Under the pieces are notes generated by a model, which was not told where the DNA came from, made no database searches, and saw nothing but the letters and a program-made list of their open reading frames with translations. Positions 16,690 through 25,306 of a stretch of DNA of 64,000 bases are shown piece by piece. The stretch lies in contig JADGCV010000005.1 of the NCBI GenBank assembly GCA_015228815.1, positions 81,653-145,652 on the forward strand, read 5' to 3'. The position numbers were made by a program, and so were the translations under genes. This DNA is from Magnetococcales bacterium (GTDB taxonomy: Bacteria > Pseudomonadota > Magnetococcia > Magnetococcales > UBA8363). The first letter of the stretch is position 1, and each line of letters opens with the position of its first letter.

Positions 16690-18642
16690 TCAGAGGCGTT
16701 CCTCCCCACCCGATAATTTGGCTATTTGTCGCTCCAGGGCGAAGGATTGTTCTTCCCACGCCTTCATTGCCCGGCCCAGGTTGGATTCGAGTCGTCCGTT
16801 TTCCGCCAATCGTTCCAGCAGCAGTTCCTTGTTTTCCCGGGCGTGCAGTCCGGGGTCGGTCAGGGCGTCGCGATTGGCCGCGAGCGCTGTTTCCAGCTCT
16901 TCGATTTCCTGCTCCAGAATGGCGATCTGGCGCCGCGGATCACGGGTGGCAAGGTCCATCTCCCTGCGCCGCTGGGCCGCTTCCCGGCGACGGTCCCTGG
17001 GACTGGAACGGGGGGTGGTGGACGTATCCGGATTGGATCCCTTTTCGCTGGCGACCAGGTCGAGATAATCGTCCAGGCTCCCTTCCCAGGGGCGAATGGT
17101 TCCCCCGGCGATCAACCAGAAACGATCGCATACCGTTTCCATCAGATCACGGTCGTGGGTTACCAGGATCATCGATCCCGCATAGTCGGACAATCCTTCC
17201 TCCAGGGCGGCCCGTGATTCCATGTCCAGATGGTTGGTGGGTTCGTCGAGCAACAGCAGGTTGGGGGCGGCGAGAAACAACCGGGCCAGGGCCAGGCGGG
17301 CCTTCTCGCCGCCCGACAGGACCGATACGGTCTTGAATACCTCTTCTCCCGAAAACAGAAATCCGCCGAGCAAGGTCCGGATTTTTTCTCCCGTCATTCC
17401 CTTTCCGGCGGCGCGTGTCGCCGATTCCAGGATGGTTTCTCCGGCCAGGAGCGCTTCCATCGCATGTTGGGCAAAGTGACCGCTCACGACCCGGTCTCCC
17501 AGGATGACGCTTCCCCGGTCGGGGGCCAGGGTGCGGTGGATGATCTTGAGCAGGGTCGATTTGCCGGCGCCATTGGGACCGAGAAGACCCACCCGGTCGC
17601 CCCGTTCCAGGTTCAGGGTGACATTGGCAAATACCGGCAAGGGGCCAAACTCCTTGGAAACTCCGTTCAGGGCGAGGACCTCGCGCGCCGATGGCGGCGG
17701 CTCGGGAAGCGCCACCCGATCGAGGTGACGTTGCGACACGACGGTTCGTACCGGTTCGATCCGGTCCAGACGCTTGATCCGGCTTTGTACCTGCCTGGCC
17801 TTGGTCGCCTTGGCGCGGAACCGGCGGATGAATCGTTCCAGATGATCGATCTCCTGCTTTTGCCTTTCGGCCAGTTTTTCCTGTTGCAGCAGGCGTTCCT
17901 GGCGTTGCGACAGATAACGTTCGAAATCGACCGAGTACCGGGTGACCGTTTTTCCCTCGATCGCAACCGTTACCCGGGTGGTGCGCTGAATGAAACCGCG
18001 GTCGTGCGAAATGATCATGCAGGTGGCGGCTCCGTTTTGAATGAACCGTTCCAGCCAGGCGCAGGATTCCAGATCCAGATGATTGGTCGGTTCGTCCAGG
18101 AGCAGCAGGTCGGCACGGGAAAACAACAGCCGCGCCAGGGCGATCCGCATACGCCATCCTCCCGAGAAGGTATCCAGAGGACGTTCCAGATCCGCGGTCG
18201 AAAAGCCCAGGCCGTGCAGAATGGCGCCGCAGCGACTTTCGGCACTGAAGGAATCGAGCGCTTCAAGTCGATGTTCGATGTCACCCAGTCGTTCCAGAAC
18301 CTCCCGCGGTGGGGTTTCATGCGCCTCGATGACCCGGTCGAGCCGTTCCCGTTCCCTTCTGAGCTGCATCAATTCGGTATCTCCCTCCAGGGTCTCCTCA
18401 AGAATCGGACGCCCGGAAGGGGTCGGTTCCTGGGCCAGCATTCCGATCCGGACCCCTCCCGCCAGACGGATTTCCCCTTCATCGCATTCGAGGGCGCCGA
18501 CGATCATCTTGAACAGGGTGGTCTTGCCACACCCGTTGGGACCGATCACCGCAACCTTCTCTCCCCGATGGATCGTCAGGCTGGAGGGAGAGAACAGCTC
18601 TTTGGCGGCAAAACTTTTTTTGATATTTTCGATGAACAGCAT
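16690..18642 (-). CDS. ABC-F family ATP-binding protein
   Basis: A 650-residue soluble protein with two ABC domains and no membrane part. Walker A motifs are GPNGCGKTT (about 34-42) and GPNGAGKST (about 350). Signatures are FSGGWRMRIALARL and LSGGEKARLALARL, and two LLLDEPTNHLD Walker B motifs follow them. A charged coiled coil forms the C-terminus (about 560-650). This layout matches Uup/YheS/EttA-type factors that act on the ribosome. The ATG at 18642 begins the first ABC domain directly (MLFIENIKKSF); an upstream extension to 18837 would be unstructured. It converges on pstS and is divergent from the YdbH-like gene. Confidence 0.92.
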   Translation of the reverse strand: MLFIENIKKSFAAKELFSPSSLTIHRGEKVAVIGPNGCGKTTLFKMIVGALECDEGEIRLAGGVRIGMLAQEPTPSGRPILEETLEGDTELMQLRRERERLDRVIEAHETPPREVLERLGDIEHRLEALDSFSAESRCGAILHGLGFSTADLERPLDTFSGGWRMRIALARLLFSRADLLLLDEPTNHLDLESCAWLERFIQNGAATCMIISHDRGFIQRTTRVTVAIEGKTVTRYSVDFERYLSQRQERLLQQEKLAERQKQEIDHLERFIRRFRAKATKARQVQSRIKRLDRIEPVRTVVSQRHLDRVALPEPPPSAREVLALNGVSKEFGPLPVFANVTLNLERGDRVGLLGPNGAGKSTLLKIIHRTLAPDRGSVILGDRVVSGHFAQHAMEALLAGETILESATRAAGKGMTGEKIRTLLGGFLFSGEEVFKTVSVLSGGEKARLALARLFLAAPNLLLLDEPTNHLDMESRAALEEGLSDYAGSMILVTHDRDLMETVCDRFWLIAGGTIRPWEGSLDDYLDLVASEKGSNPDTSTTPRSSPRDRRREAAQRRREMDLATRDPRRQIAILEQEIEELETALAANRDALTDPGLHARENKELLLERLAENGRLESNLGRAMKAWEEQSFALERQIAKLSGGEERL

Positions 18643-18720
18643 GAAAAACAGCCTGTCGGAAACCTTCCATGAGGGTAAAACGGGAGGCCATTCTAGGGGA
18701 GGGGTTCGGGAGGGGGCAAG

Positions 18721-21357
18721 ATGAAAATGCACAAAGGGGTCAAGAGGTTCATTTTCGTGGTGTCGCGTTTTGTTCCGGCATCCTTCCTGATTCTGCTCAC
18801 GATCCTTTCCGTGGTCCTGTTCCTGATGTTCTTTCAATACTCATGGCGCGCAACCTTTCTGGAGTGGACCGGTATCCGACCGCCGTTTATGATCGAGGTC
18901 AAATCTCCCTGGGTGCGGTTGCACCCCTTGGAACTGGGAAGCGATGGTGTCCGGATCTTCTTTATTTCGGGGGCGACGCTCAATCTTGACCGGGTGGTCA
19001 TCGGCGCCGGCATGGGAATCCTGACGCGATGGTCGCTTGAATATCTTCGTCTGGACAGACCGGTGTTGCGCTTGCCGACGCCGGTGACCGCCATGGAATA
19101 CGCGGCGGATGAATCCAGGGAAGATGCGCGGGAAATGTTTTTTCCCTGGCCGTTCGGGATCGATGGGGTGGAAATCGTGGCGGGGGAGGTGATTCAAGCG
19201 GCGATTCCGGGAAAGGAAGGGTGGCGGATTCATGATCTTTCCCTTCTCGGTCAGGATCTGACTACCGAAGCCATCGAGATTCATTTCAATGCCCGGGCCG
19301 ATCCCGGAGGGGGGATCCATGGGGTGGTGCGTTGGCGGGCGAGGGGTGATCTCGATGTGGTGACTCATGCCGATGGCGCCCCTCTGGCCGGGATTTCCCG
19401 GTGGCTGGGGCGTTCCGGTCTCTCGGGAACCCTGGTGGGCGATCTTGAGGCCTCGCGCCGTCCGGGTGCGGGATTGACCGTGAAACTGGCCGGACAGGTG
19501 TCTGGATGGGGGTATGGTCGCTGGGGTGGCGATTTGAAGGTGGAGGCGGCGGGAGATGGGGAACGGTTGTGGGGGCGGTTTCATGGTCTGGTCCGTCCGG
19601 GGCCGGGGGAACGATTCGTGCCGCTGGGTGGACGATGGTTGGCTGCGGGCGTGCGGACGGGAAAGGACTGGACCCTGAACGGGGAACTGGATGGGGGCGC
19701 CCTGGGACGGTTGACCCTGACCCGTGCGGCGGGGGCATGGAACGTCGGTGTGGGGCCGGGGAACGGAATCGATTTGAATCGGGTGTCGCGGTTTGTGCCC
19801 GGATGGGGGACGGCGCCGGGGGTCAAGGGGCGACTCCAGGGACGTTTGACGTTGCGTGGTCCGGAAACAAATGGGTCGGTGGCGTTTGATTATCGCCTCC
19901 GGGTCCGCAAGGGGGAATGGAGCGCTCCGAAAGATGCGGCCATGGAAGGGGTCGAGGCCGTGGTCCGTGGAACGGGACGGGTGTCCGCGGGCGGGGAAGG
20001 TCATGGCAGCCTTGACCTTTCGCTCGTGTCGGGAGAATGGCTGGTCGGAACCCTCTATGGCAATCTGGCCCGGGAAGAGGCGCGGGCAAGGCTCGATGGC
20101 GTCTGGGATGGGGACGGGGTGACGACGGTTGCGGGTGAAGTGACGGGGCGGACGGGGCGTCTGCATTCAATTTCCTGGAAACGGGGCCGGGATGGTTTTC
20201 TGCTTGGGGCCACCCTCGAAAAGGGGGACCTGGGCTGGTTGAGCGAAAATTATTTCCAGGGTTTCTCCGCTTCCGCGGGGCGGGGTGGTGAAACGGCGAT
20301 ACGGGTTCGGGGTCTTGCGTGGGGAACCTTGTCGGGAAAGTTTACGTCACGGGGAATACCCGACTTTTCGACCTTGAAGGGTTTGATCGAACTCGATGAA
20401 GGGGAGGTGGTGGCGGGTGGGGTGCGGGCTTCCGGCGTCCGACTCCGGTTGCCTCTTCACGGGGCGGATACGTCGGTTCCGGTGACGCCGGGGATGTTCA
20501 AGGTCACTTCCCTGACGGTCGGGGACATGGCATTGCCTTCCATCGGCCTGGCCCCAACCTGGCATGGCGGCGATCTCCGCATGGGGGGCGCCTGGACCGG
20601 TCCGTTTCAGGGGGGAACGATTCGTCTGGATCGGATATCCCTGTCACTCGCCGGTGTACCAGGATTGGCAATGGCGGGGATGGGGCGGGATGTGCAATTT
20701 TCCCTGCCCTTTGCCGCGAACCAGCCGGTTCGCGTGGATTTTGATTTTCCTTTGATCCAGGTTCTTCCGAACGGCGTGTCCCTGGAAGGGACCGTGACGG
20801 CATTTCTGTTCGGGGGCGTGGCCAGGGGGTCGGGGTTGGGAATGGTCTGGAACGGTCCCTCTCCGGAATGGCGGGCCGACATCGATTTTTCCGAACTTGA
20901 TCTGGAACGGCTGACGGAAGCCACCGGAATCGGCAGAATCACGGGGACCCTGTCGGGGGAGATCCTTCGGTTGCGCGTGGTGGGAGACACACCTGTCGCC
21001 TTCCAGGCCCGGGTGGCGACCGTTCCGGGAAAAACGACCCAGACGATTCATGTCAAGGCACTGGAAAATATTCAGATCCTTGGGGGTGGCGGTGCGGCGG
21101 CTTCCCTGAATCGCGGGATCATGGCGCTTTTCAAGGAATACCGTTATCGCACTTTGGGCTTTCAGTGTACATTGAAAAACGATATGTTTGAACTTTCCGG
21201 CGTCCGCAATGAAAACGGCAAGTCATGGCTCGTCGAAGGGGGATGGGTGCCGCCAAAGGTGGATGTGGTCAGTCATCAACGGTCGATTCCCTGGACGGAG
21301 ATGATCGACCGTTTGCGGTCGATCGGTCGGAGCGATGAAAAGCCTATCGTCCGATGA
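18721..21357 (+). CDS. YdbH-like/AsmA-like intermembrane transport protein
   Basis: An 878-residue protein with one N-terminal TM anchor (about 15-40, FLILLTILSVVLFLMFF) and a long beta-rich periplasmic part full of Gly, Val and Asp. The C-terminal block (LENIQILGGGGAAASLNRGI onwards) resembles the end of YdbH, an AsmA-like protein that helps move phospholipid to the outer membrane. A YdbL-like gene lies downstream at 24643, as in the E. coli ydbH-ynbE-ydbL operon. AGGGGG precedes the ATG. Its last 61 bases are duplicated at 23535-23595, so the gene now ends in a repeat next to a restriction-modification pair. Confidence 0.8.
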   Translation: MKMHKGVKRFIFVVSRFVPASFLILLTILSVVLFLMFFQYSWRATFLEWTGIRPPFMIEVKSPWVRLHPLELGSDGVRIFFISGATLNLDRVVIGAGMGILTRWSLEYLRLDRPVLRLPTPVTAMEYAADESREDAREMFFPWPFGIDGVEIVAGEVIQAAIPGKEGWRIHDLSLLGQDLTTEAIEIHFNARADPGGGIHGVVRWRARGDLDVVTHADGAPLAGISRWLGRSGLSGTLVGDLEASRRPGAGLTVKLAGQVSGWGYGRWGGDLKVEAAGDGERLWGRFHGLVRPGPGERFVPLGGRWLAAGVRTGKDWTLNGELDGGALGRLTLTRAAGAWNVGVGPGNGIDLNRVSRFVPGWGTAPGVKGRLQGRLTLRGPETNGSVAFDYRLRVRKGEWSAPKDAAMEGVEAVVRGTGRVSAGGEGHGSLDLSLVSGEWLVGTLYGNLAREEARARLDGVWDGDGVTTVAGEVTGRTGRLHSISWKRGRDGFLLGATLEKGDLGWLSENYFQGFSASAGRGGETAIRVRGLAWGTLSGKFTSRGIPDFSTLKGLIELDEGEVVAGGVRASGVRLRLPLHGADTSVPVTPGMFKVTSLTVGDMALPSIGLAPTWHGGDLRMGGAWTGPFQGGTIRLDRISLSLAGVPGLAMAGMGRDVQFSLPFAANQPVRVDFDFPLIQVLPNGVSLEGTVTAFLFGGVARGSGLGMVWNGPSPEWRADIDFSELDLERLTEATGIGRITGTLSGEILRLRVVGDTPVAFQARVATVPGKTTQTIHVKALENIQILGGGGAAASLNRGIMALFKEYRYRTLGFQCTLKNDMFELSGVRNENGKSWLVEGGWVPPKVDVVSHQRSIPWTEMIDRLRSIGRSDEKPIVR
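21297..21357 (+). repeat. left 61-bp direct repeat (end of the YdbH-like gene)
   Basis: Identical to 23535-23595 except for one base (T at 21345, C at 23583). It covers the last 20 codons and stop of the YdbH-like gene. Inside it GATCGACCG, loop TTTG and CGGTCGATC make a perfect hairpin at 21303-21324. Confidence 0.95.
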
Positions 21358-22256
21358 CAGGTTGGAAGAACAGGTCAGAAGCTTTTGAAGGTGATCATTC
21401 GCTGTACGACAAGGACTACGGCATGATACAGGATGAACGTGATGTCCGATATCTTGAAATCGTGATGGAGCCGATTCGAGCCTGTGCCAATTATACTCCA
21501 AAATTTGGCAAGGGTCGTGGCGATGGCCTGTCTTTGCCGGAATTTCTGACCCTTTATCGGTCCGACCCGTTTTATGCCTGGTTTGGCCTTGACAACCCCT
21601 TGATGTATGCTGCTCACAAGGCTGCTGGCGGCATGACGAGCGTTTATCGCCAGATCGGTATCGGTTGTGAAAAATTATTCCGACAAGTTTTGTGTGACCA
21701 TCTTGGGCTGTCGGTCGAGGCTGTAAACTGGTCTTATACCGTACCTACGTCTGGAGGGAAAACGCGCACGCTTCATCTGGATGGTCGGGTTTCCCTGGCC
21801 GACATTCGCAACACCTCCACCCGAAAGCGATTTCACGGCTGGATGGAGCAGGCTGCCGCTGCGGCAGGTGTGGCCAAACCAGTGTTTGCATCACTTGCCG
21901 GCGTCGTTTTCGAGATTCGCCAAGGCTACAAAAGCAAGGATTCCAAGCGTCAGAATGCCGATATCGCCAACGCTTCAATTGCCTATGCCAACGCTTATCT
22001 GCCTTGTGCTGTCATTCTCTCGGCTCAAATCGATGACGATGTTTTGTTGCGCTACCGTCGTGATCGGTGGTCCGTACTCATAGGTATCGTCGGATCGAAT
22101 GATTCGCTCGAATCTACCTATGAGTTTATGGCTGAGATTATCGGATATGATCTTGCAGGATTTTTTCAACGCAATAGAGTTGCATTGAGGGCCGAAATCG
22201 ACATCGTGTTGCGGGCCTTGTTGGCCCCTGAAACTCCATGGAGGGAGGTTGAATGA
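21354..22256 (+). CDS. probable type II restriction endonuclease
   Basis: A 300-residue protein with no paralogue in the window. The region LHLDGRV (D143) followed by VVFEIRQGYKSKDSKRQNAD (E187, K193, K195) looks like a PD-(D/E)XK-type core with a short basic extension; CfrBI-like endonucleases are a possible family, from memory only. The ATG at 21354 overlaps the YdbH-like stop (ATGA). A second ATG at 21423 after AAGGAC is also plausible and would lie wholly within the inserted segment. The next gene, a DNA methyltransferase, overlaps by four bases. Role is inferred mainly from that partner. Confidence 0.7.
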   Translation: MTGWKNRSEAFEGDHSLYDKDYGMIQDERDVRYLEIVMEPIRACANYTPKFGKGRGDGLSLPEFLTLYRSDPFYAWFGLDNPLMYAAHKAAGGMTSVYRQIGIGCEKLFRQVLCDHLGLSVEAVNWSYTVPTSGGKTRTLHLDGRVSLADIRNTSTRKRFHGWMEQAAAAAGVAKPVFASLAGVVFEIRQGYKSKDSKRQNADIANASIAYANAYLPCAVILSAQIDDDVLLRYRRDRWSVLIGIVGSNDSLESTYEFMAEIIGYDLAGFFQRNRVALRAEIDIVLRALLAPETPWREVE

Positions 22257-23509
22257 CTTCTCTACTGACTGCCCGATCGCTTGCCACATTTCGTTCCGAT
22301 CTGCGTCAGCGGGCCGATTACACGCATAAATACAATTACCAGAGCGGTCGTCATGGATGGTTGCGTCTTACTCCCGCCTATTCTGTAAAGATGGTTGAAG
22401 AGATGCTGTCTAACGGTCCGAGGGATCCCTCCCATGTACTTGACCCTTTTTGTGGTACAGCCACGACTGCCCTGTGCGCCGTGAACCGGGGCCATGAGGC
22501 AACCACGATCGAGATCAATCCTTTTCTGGTATGGCTGGCTGCCACGAAAACGGCCCCTTATGCCATTGCCACGCTCAAGACGACGCGGTATGCGTGCGAC
22601 GAAGCCTTGGCTCTGGTCGCCAAACGCAATGCGTCCCTTATGCCCGAACCTCCCATTCATAACATTGCCCGCTGGTGGAATATCCCGGCCCGGCACTTCT
22701 TGCGCAAGCTGCGGCCTGCAATCGAGCAGGTCACGGTACCTGGCTCCGCCGAATGTTCTCTGTTGAAGGTGGCTTTCTGTCGCACCCTCATCACATTGTC
22801 GAATGCCGCTTTCAACCACCAATCCATGTCATTTTGCAATGATGACCAGACCCGATCGGATTCGCCTTCCGATCTGTCCGGATTGTTTCGTGATGACGTG
22901 TCCCATGTTCTTGCCGGGGCGATGCAGGCCCCGCAAGGAGAGGTCCACATTATCCATGGCGATGCCAGAGCCTTGCATCTTGTGAAAGATCGTTTCGATC
23001 TTGTGATTACTTCGCCACCTTACGCCAACCGCATGTCTTATGTTCGAGAGTTGCGACCCTATATGTATTGGCTGGGCTATCTTGCCAATGGTCGTGATGC
23101 TGGTGAACTCGACTGGAAGGCAATTGGAGGAACCTGGGGCATTGCTACCAGTCGTTTGGCGGATTGGCAACCGAATCGCGAGACGTTTACTCCAAAATGG
23201 CTGGCGCCGATTCTGGATGCCATTGCCCACAACGATCATGCGAACGGTCGCTTGTTGGCCAACTACATCGCCAAATACTCTGAAGATATGTGGCATCATT
23301 TTATCGGCCTGTCCAAGATCATGGTTCCAGGAGGAAGGATTCATTATATTGTTGGCAATTCAACTTTCTACGGCACCTTGTTGCCGACCGAGCGGCTTTA
23401 TGTCGATATGTTGGCCGAACTTGGCTTCAGCAATCTTGCGATAACGCCGATACGTAAACGCAATTCGAAGAAAGAGCTTGTGGAATTTGATGTTTCCGGA
23501 CGGGCATGA
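22253..23509 (+). CDS. DNA methyltransferase, probably N4-cytosine
   Basis: A 418-residue enzyme with SAM motif DPFCGTATTA (64-73) and the catalytic tetrapeptide TSPPY (253-257) followed by ANRMSYVRELRPYMYWLGY. SPPY instead of DPPY and the flanking sequence suit N4-cytosine methylases. The long stretch between the motifs (about 180 residues) would hold the target-recognition region. GGAGGGAGG precedes the ATG, which overlaps the endonuclease stop. It would protect host DNA from the neighbouring endonuclease. The recognition sequence cannot be read from the protein. Confidence 0.88.
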   Translation: MTSLLTARSLATFRSDLRQRADYTHKYNYQSGRHGWLRLTPAYSVKMVEEMLSNGPRDPSHVLDPFCGTATTALCAVNRGHEATTIEINPFLVWLAATKTAPYAIATLKTTRYACDEALALVAKRNASLMPEPPIHNIARWWNIPARHFLRKLRPAIEQVTVPGSAECSLLKVAFCRTLITLSNAAFNHQSMSFCNDDQTRSDSPSDLSGLFRDDVSHVLAGAMQAPQGEVHIIHGDARALHLVKDRFDLVITSPPYANRMSYVRELRPYMYWLGYLANGRDAGELDWKAIGGTWGIATSRLADWQPNRETFTPKWLAPILDAIAHNDHANGRLLANYIAKYSEDMWHHFIGLSKIMVPGGRIHYIVGNSTFYGTLLPTERLYVDMLAELGFSNLAITPIRKRNSKKELVEFDVSGRA

Positions 23510-23534
23510 ACTAATTTTGATCGGATTGGAAGAA

Positions 23535-23595
23535 GGAGATGATCGACCGTTTGCGGTCGATCGGTCGGAGCGATGAAAAGCCCATCGTCCGATGA
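23535..23595 (+). repeat. right 61-bp direct repeat
   Basis: Second copy of the 3' end of the YdbH-like gene, 26 bases after the methyltransferase stop. The hairpin is repeated at 23541-23562. The nonamer TTGGAAGAA lies just before this copy (23526-23534) and just after the left copy (21362-21370); CTGGAAGAA follows this copy (23600-23608). Confidence 0.95.
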
Positions 23596-23688
23596 TGGTC
23601 TGGAAGAAGTCAAAGGGATTGTTCCCCAGGTCTTTGGTGGTGACATTGTATCCACGGTCGTGTTGTACCCGTCCCTGTGAGGCCGATC

Positions 23689-24543
23689 ATGCCTGAACTC
23701 TACCCCATCGAGGATCAACATCTTGATGATGCGTGCCGGTTTCTTCACGCCAATCTTAATGGCAAGGTCTCTCCCGATGAATGGAAGGTCGTTTATCGCC
23801 GTCCCTGGGATCCTGAAAAGCCGAATAATGGTTTCATGTTGCGGCATCAGGACCGGATCGTCGGGGTCTTCATGGCCATTTACAGCCGGAGGATGATTCG
23901 GGGCCGCGTGGAACGATTCTGCAATCCCAACAGTTGGGTCGTTGAAAAGGATTTTCGAACACAGAGCATGTTGTTGCAGCGTGCCCTGCTGGCGCAGAAA
24001 GAGCGGCACTTTTTCATCACCACGCCCAATCCTGTCGTCGCCAAGATTTTCAGAAGATCCAGGTTTCAATACATGCCGGACCAGATTACGGTGATTCCCT
24101 GTTTTCCCTGGATTCCTCTTGGCCGTGATTTTGCGGAGATCATCGATTCCGGAGAGGATCTTGAAAATCTTCTGGACGCATCCTGCCGTCAAATCTTTGC
24201 GGACCATCGTGACATTCCCTGGTTGCATCATGTGGCCGCAGGTGTTCCGGGGCGTTACGTGTACGTGATCTTCAAAAAAAAACGGTTAAAAAAGATGAAC
24301 AGCGTTCGCATTTTATACATGAGCAACCCGGATCGTTTTCCTGGCTGTCGTCATCTGTTGTCAAACTATTTTTTGCGACGCCATTTTGCGGTTACCATGC
24401 AGATCGACCATCGTTTTCTTGGCATGACGCTCCCCTTTTCCCTGCACCGCCAGGAAACTCAACCAAGGATGTTTCTCAGCGATTCTTTGGGGGCGTCTGA
24501 CTTTGGTTACATTTATTCCGAATCCGCGGCCATGGATCAGTGA
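23689..24543 (+). CDS. GNAT-like acyltransferase, function unknown
   Basis: A 284-residue protein starting at ATG 23689, with GAGG six bases upstream. The first half (residues 1-130) has the order expected of a GNAT fold: an N-terminal strand, FMLRHQDRIVGVFMAIYS and a helix-rich SMLLQRALLAQKE segment. The second half has no recognised motif and could be a second GNAT-like half, as in FemAB-type proteins. It lies between the right direct repeat and the YdbL-like gene, so it may be part of the same insertion history. Its substrate is unknown. Confidence 0.6.
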   Translation: MPELYPIEDQHLDDACRFLHANLNGKVSPDEWKVVYRRPWDPEKPNNGFMLRHQDRIVGVFMAIYSRRMIRGRVERFCNPNSWVVEKDFRTQSMLLQRALLAQKERHFFITTPNPVVAKIFRRSRFQYMPDQITVIPCFPWIPLGRDFAEIIDSGEDLENLLDASCRQIFADHRDIPWLHHVAAGVPGRYVYVIFKKKRLKKMNSVRILYMSNPDRFPGCRHLLSNYFLRRHFAVTMQIDHRFLGMTLPFSLHRQETQPRMFLSDSLGASDFGYIYSESAAMDQ

Positions 24544-24642
24544 CGGATTCGAATGGAGCGGCTTTGATGTCATCGTTCGAATCTCCCGTTTCTTCGCTTA
24601 AGGGGGAGATGTGGGCAAGCGCAACCTTTGGGAGGAAGAGAA

Positions 24643-25305
24643 ATGGGCCTGTCGCGTTTGGCTGGGGGAATGGTCGGGTTGTTGACGATGCTGTTGGCCG
24701 CCTGTGTCACCGTCAATGTCTATTTTCCCGCTCCGGCGGTGGATCAGGCGGCGCAACGGATCGTGCGCGAGGTGTGGAGCGGCATGAAGCCACCCGAATC
24801 TTCCATGGAAGAAAAGAAAACTCCCGAGAATCAGCCGGTACCCGCCCAGCCTCGGGAAAAGAGCGTTCCCGAACGGCAATCGTTGCGCTCGCATTCCCTG
24901 TTGGTGATCGTCAACGCCGTGCTGTCATGGACGGTCCCTTCCGCGGCGGCAGCGGATCTTGATGTTTCCTCCCCGGCCATCCGTGACATCGCCGGACGCC
25001 TGAAGAATCGGGCTGGAGGGGCATTGAAACCCTTTCTTTTTGGTGGCCAGGTGGGCATCAATCGTGACGGTGATCTGGAAATTCGTTCCGAGGAGGGGCT
25101 GCCGTTGCAGCAAAAAGGAGCGTTGCGTTCCTCGGTTCGCGAGGACAATATCGATCGCGCCCAACTTTATCGGGAAATCGCCGTGGCCAACGGCCATCCG
25201 GAGTGGGAGGCGGACATACGGGCCCGGTTTGCCTTGAAATGGGTTTCCGAGGCGCCGGCAGGTTGGGCGGTGCAGAAACCGGATGGCTCGTGGGTGAAAA
25301 AGTGA
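24643..25305 (+). CDS. YdbL-family (DUF1318) lipoprotein
   Basis: A 220-residue lipoprotein with lipobox LLAAC (C21). The next residues, VTVNVYFPAPAVDQAAQRIV, are typical of DUF1318 lipoproteins. The C-terminal half (about 140-220) ends with the YdbL-like GWAVQKPDGSWVKK. The middle (about 60-100) is a low-complexity linker. In enterobacteria YdbL and YnbE work with YdbH in envelope lipid transport; here a lipoprotein head and a YdbL domain are in one chain. GGAGG seven bases before the ATG fixes the start. It is now separated from the YdbH-like gene by about 3.3 kb. Confidence 0.85.
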   Translation: MGLSRLAGGMVGLLTMLLAACVTVNVYFPAPAVDQAAQRIVREVWSGMKPPESSMEEKKTPENQPVPAQPREKSVPERQSLRSHSLLVIVNAVLSWTVPSAAAADLDVSSPAIRDIAGRLKNRAGGALKPFLFGGQVGINRDGDLEIRSEEGLPLQQKGALRSSVREDNIDRAQLYREIAVANGHPEWEADIRARFALKWVSEAPAGWAVQKPDGSWVKK

Positions 25306-25306
25306 T

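Noticed and set aside
21297..23595. Integration at a tRNA gene
   Set aside because: The repeats match a protein-coding 3' end; no tRNA fold is present.
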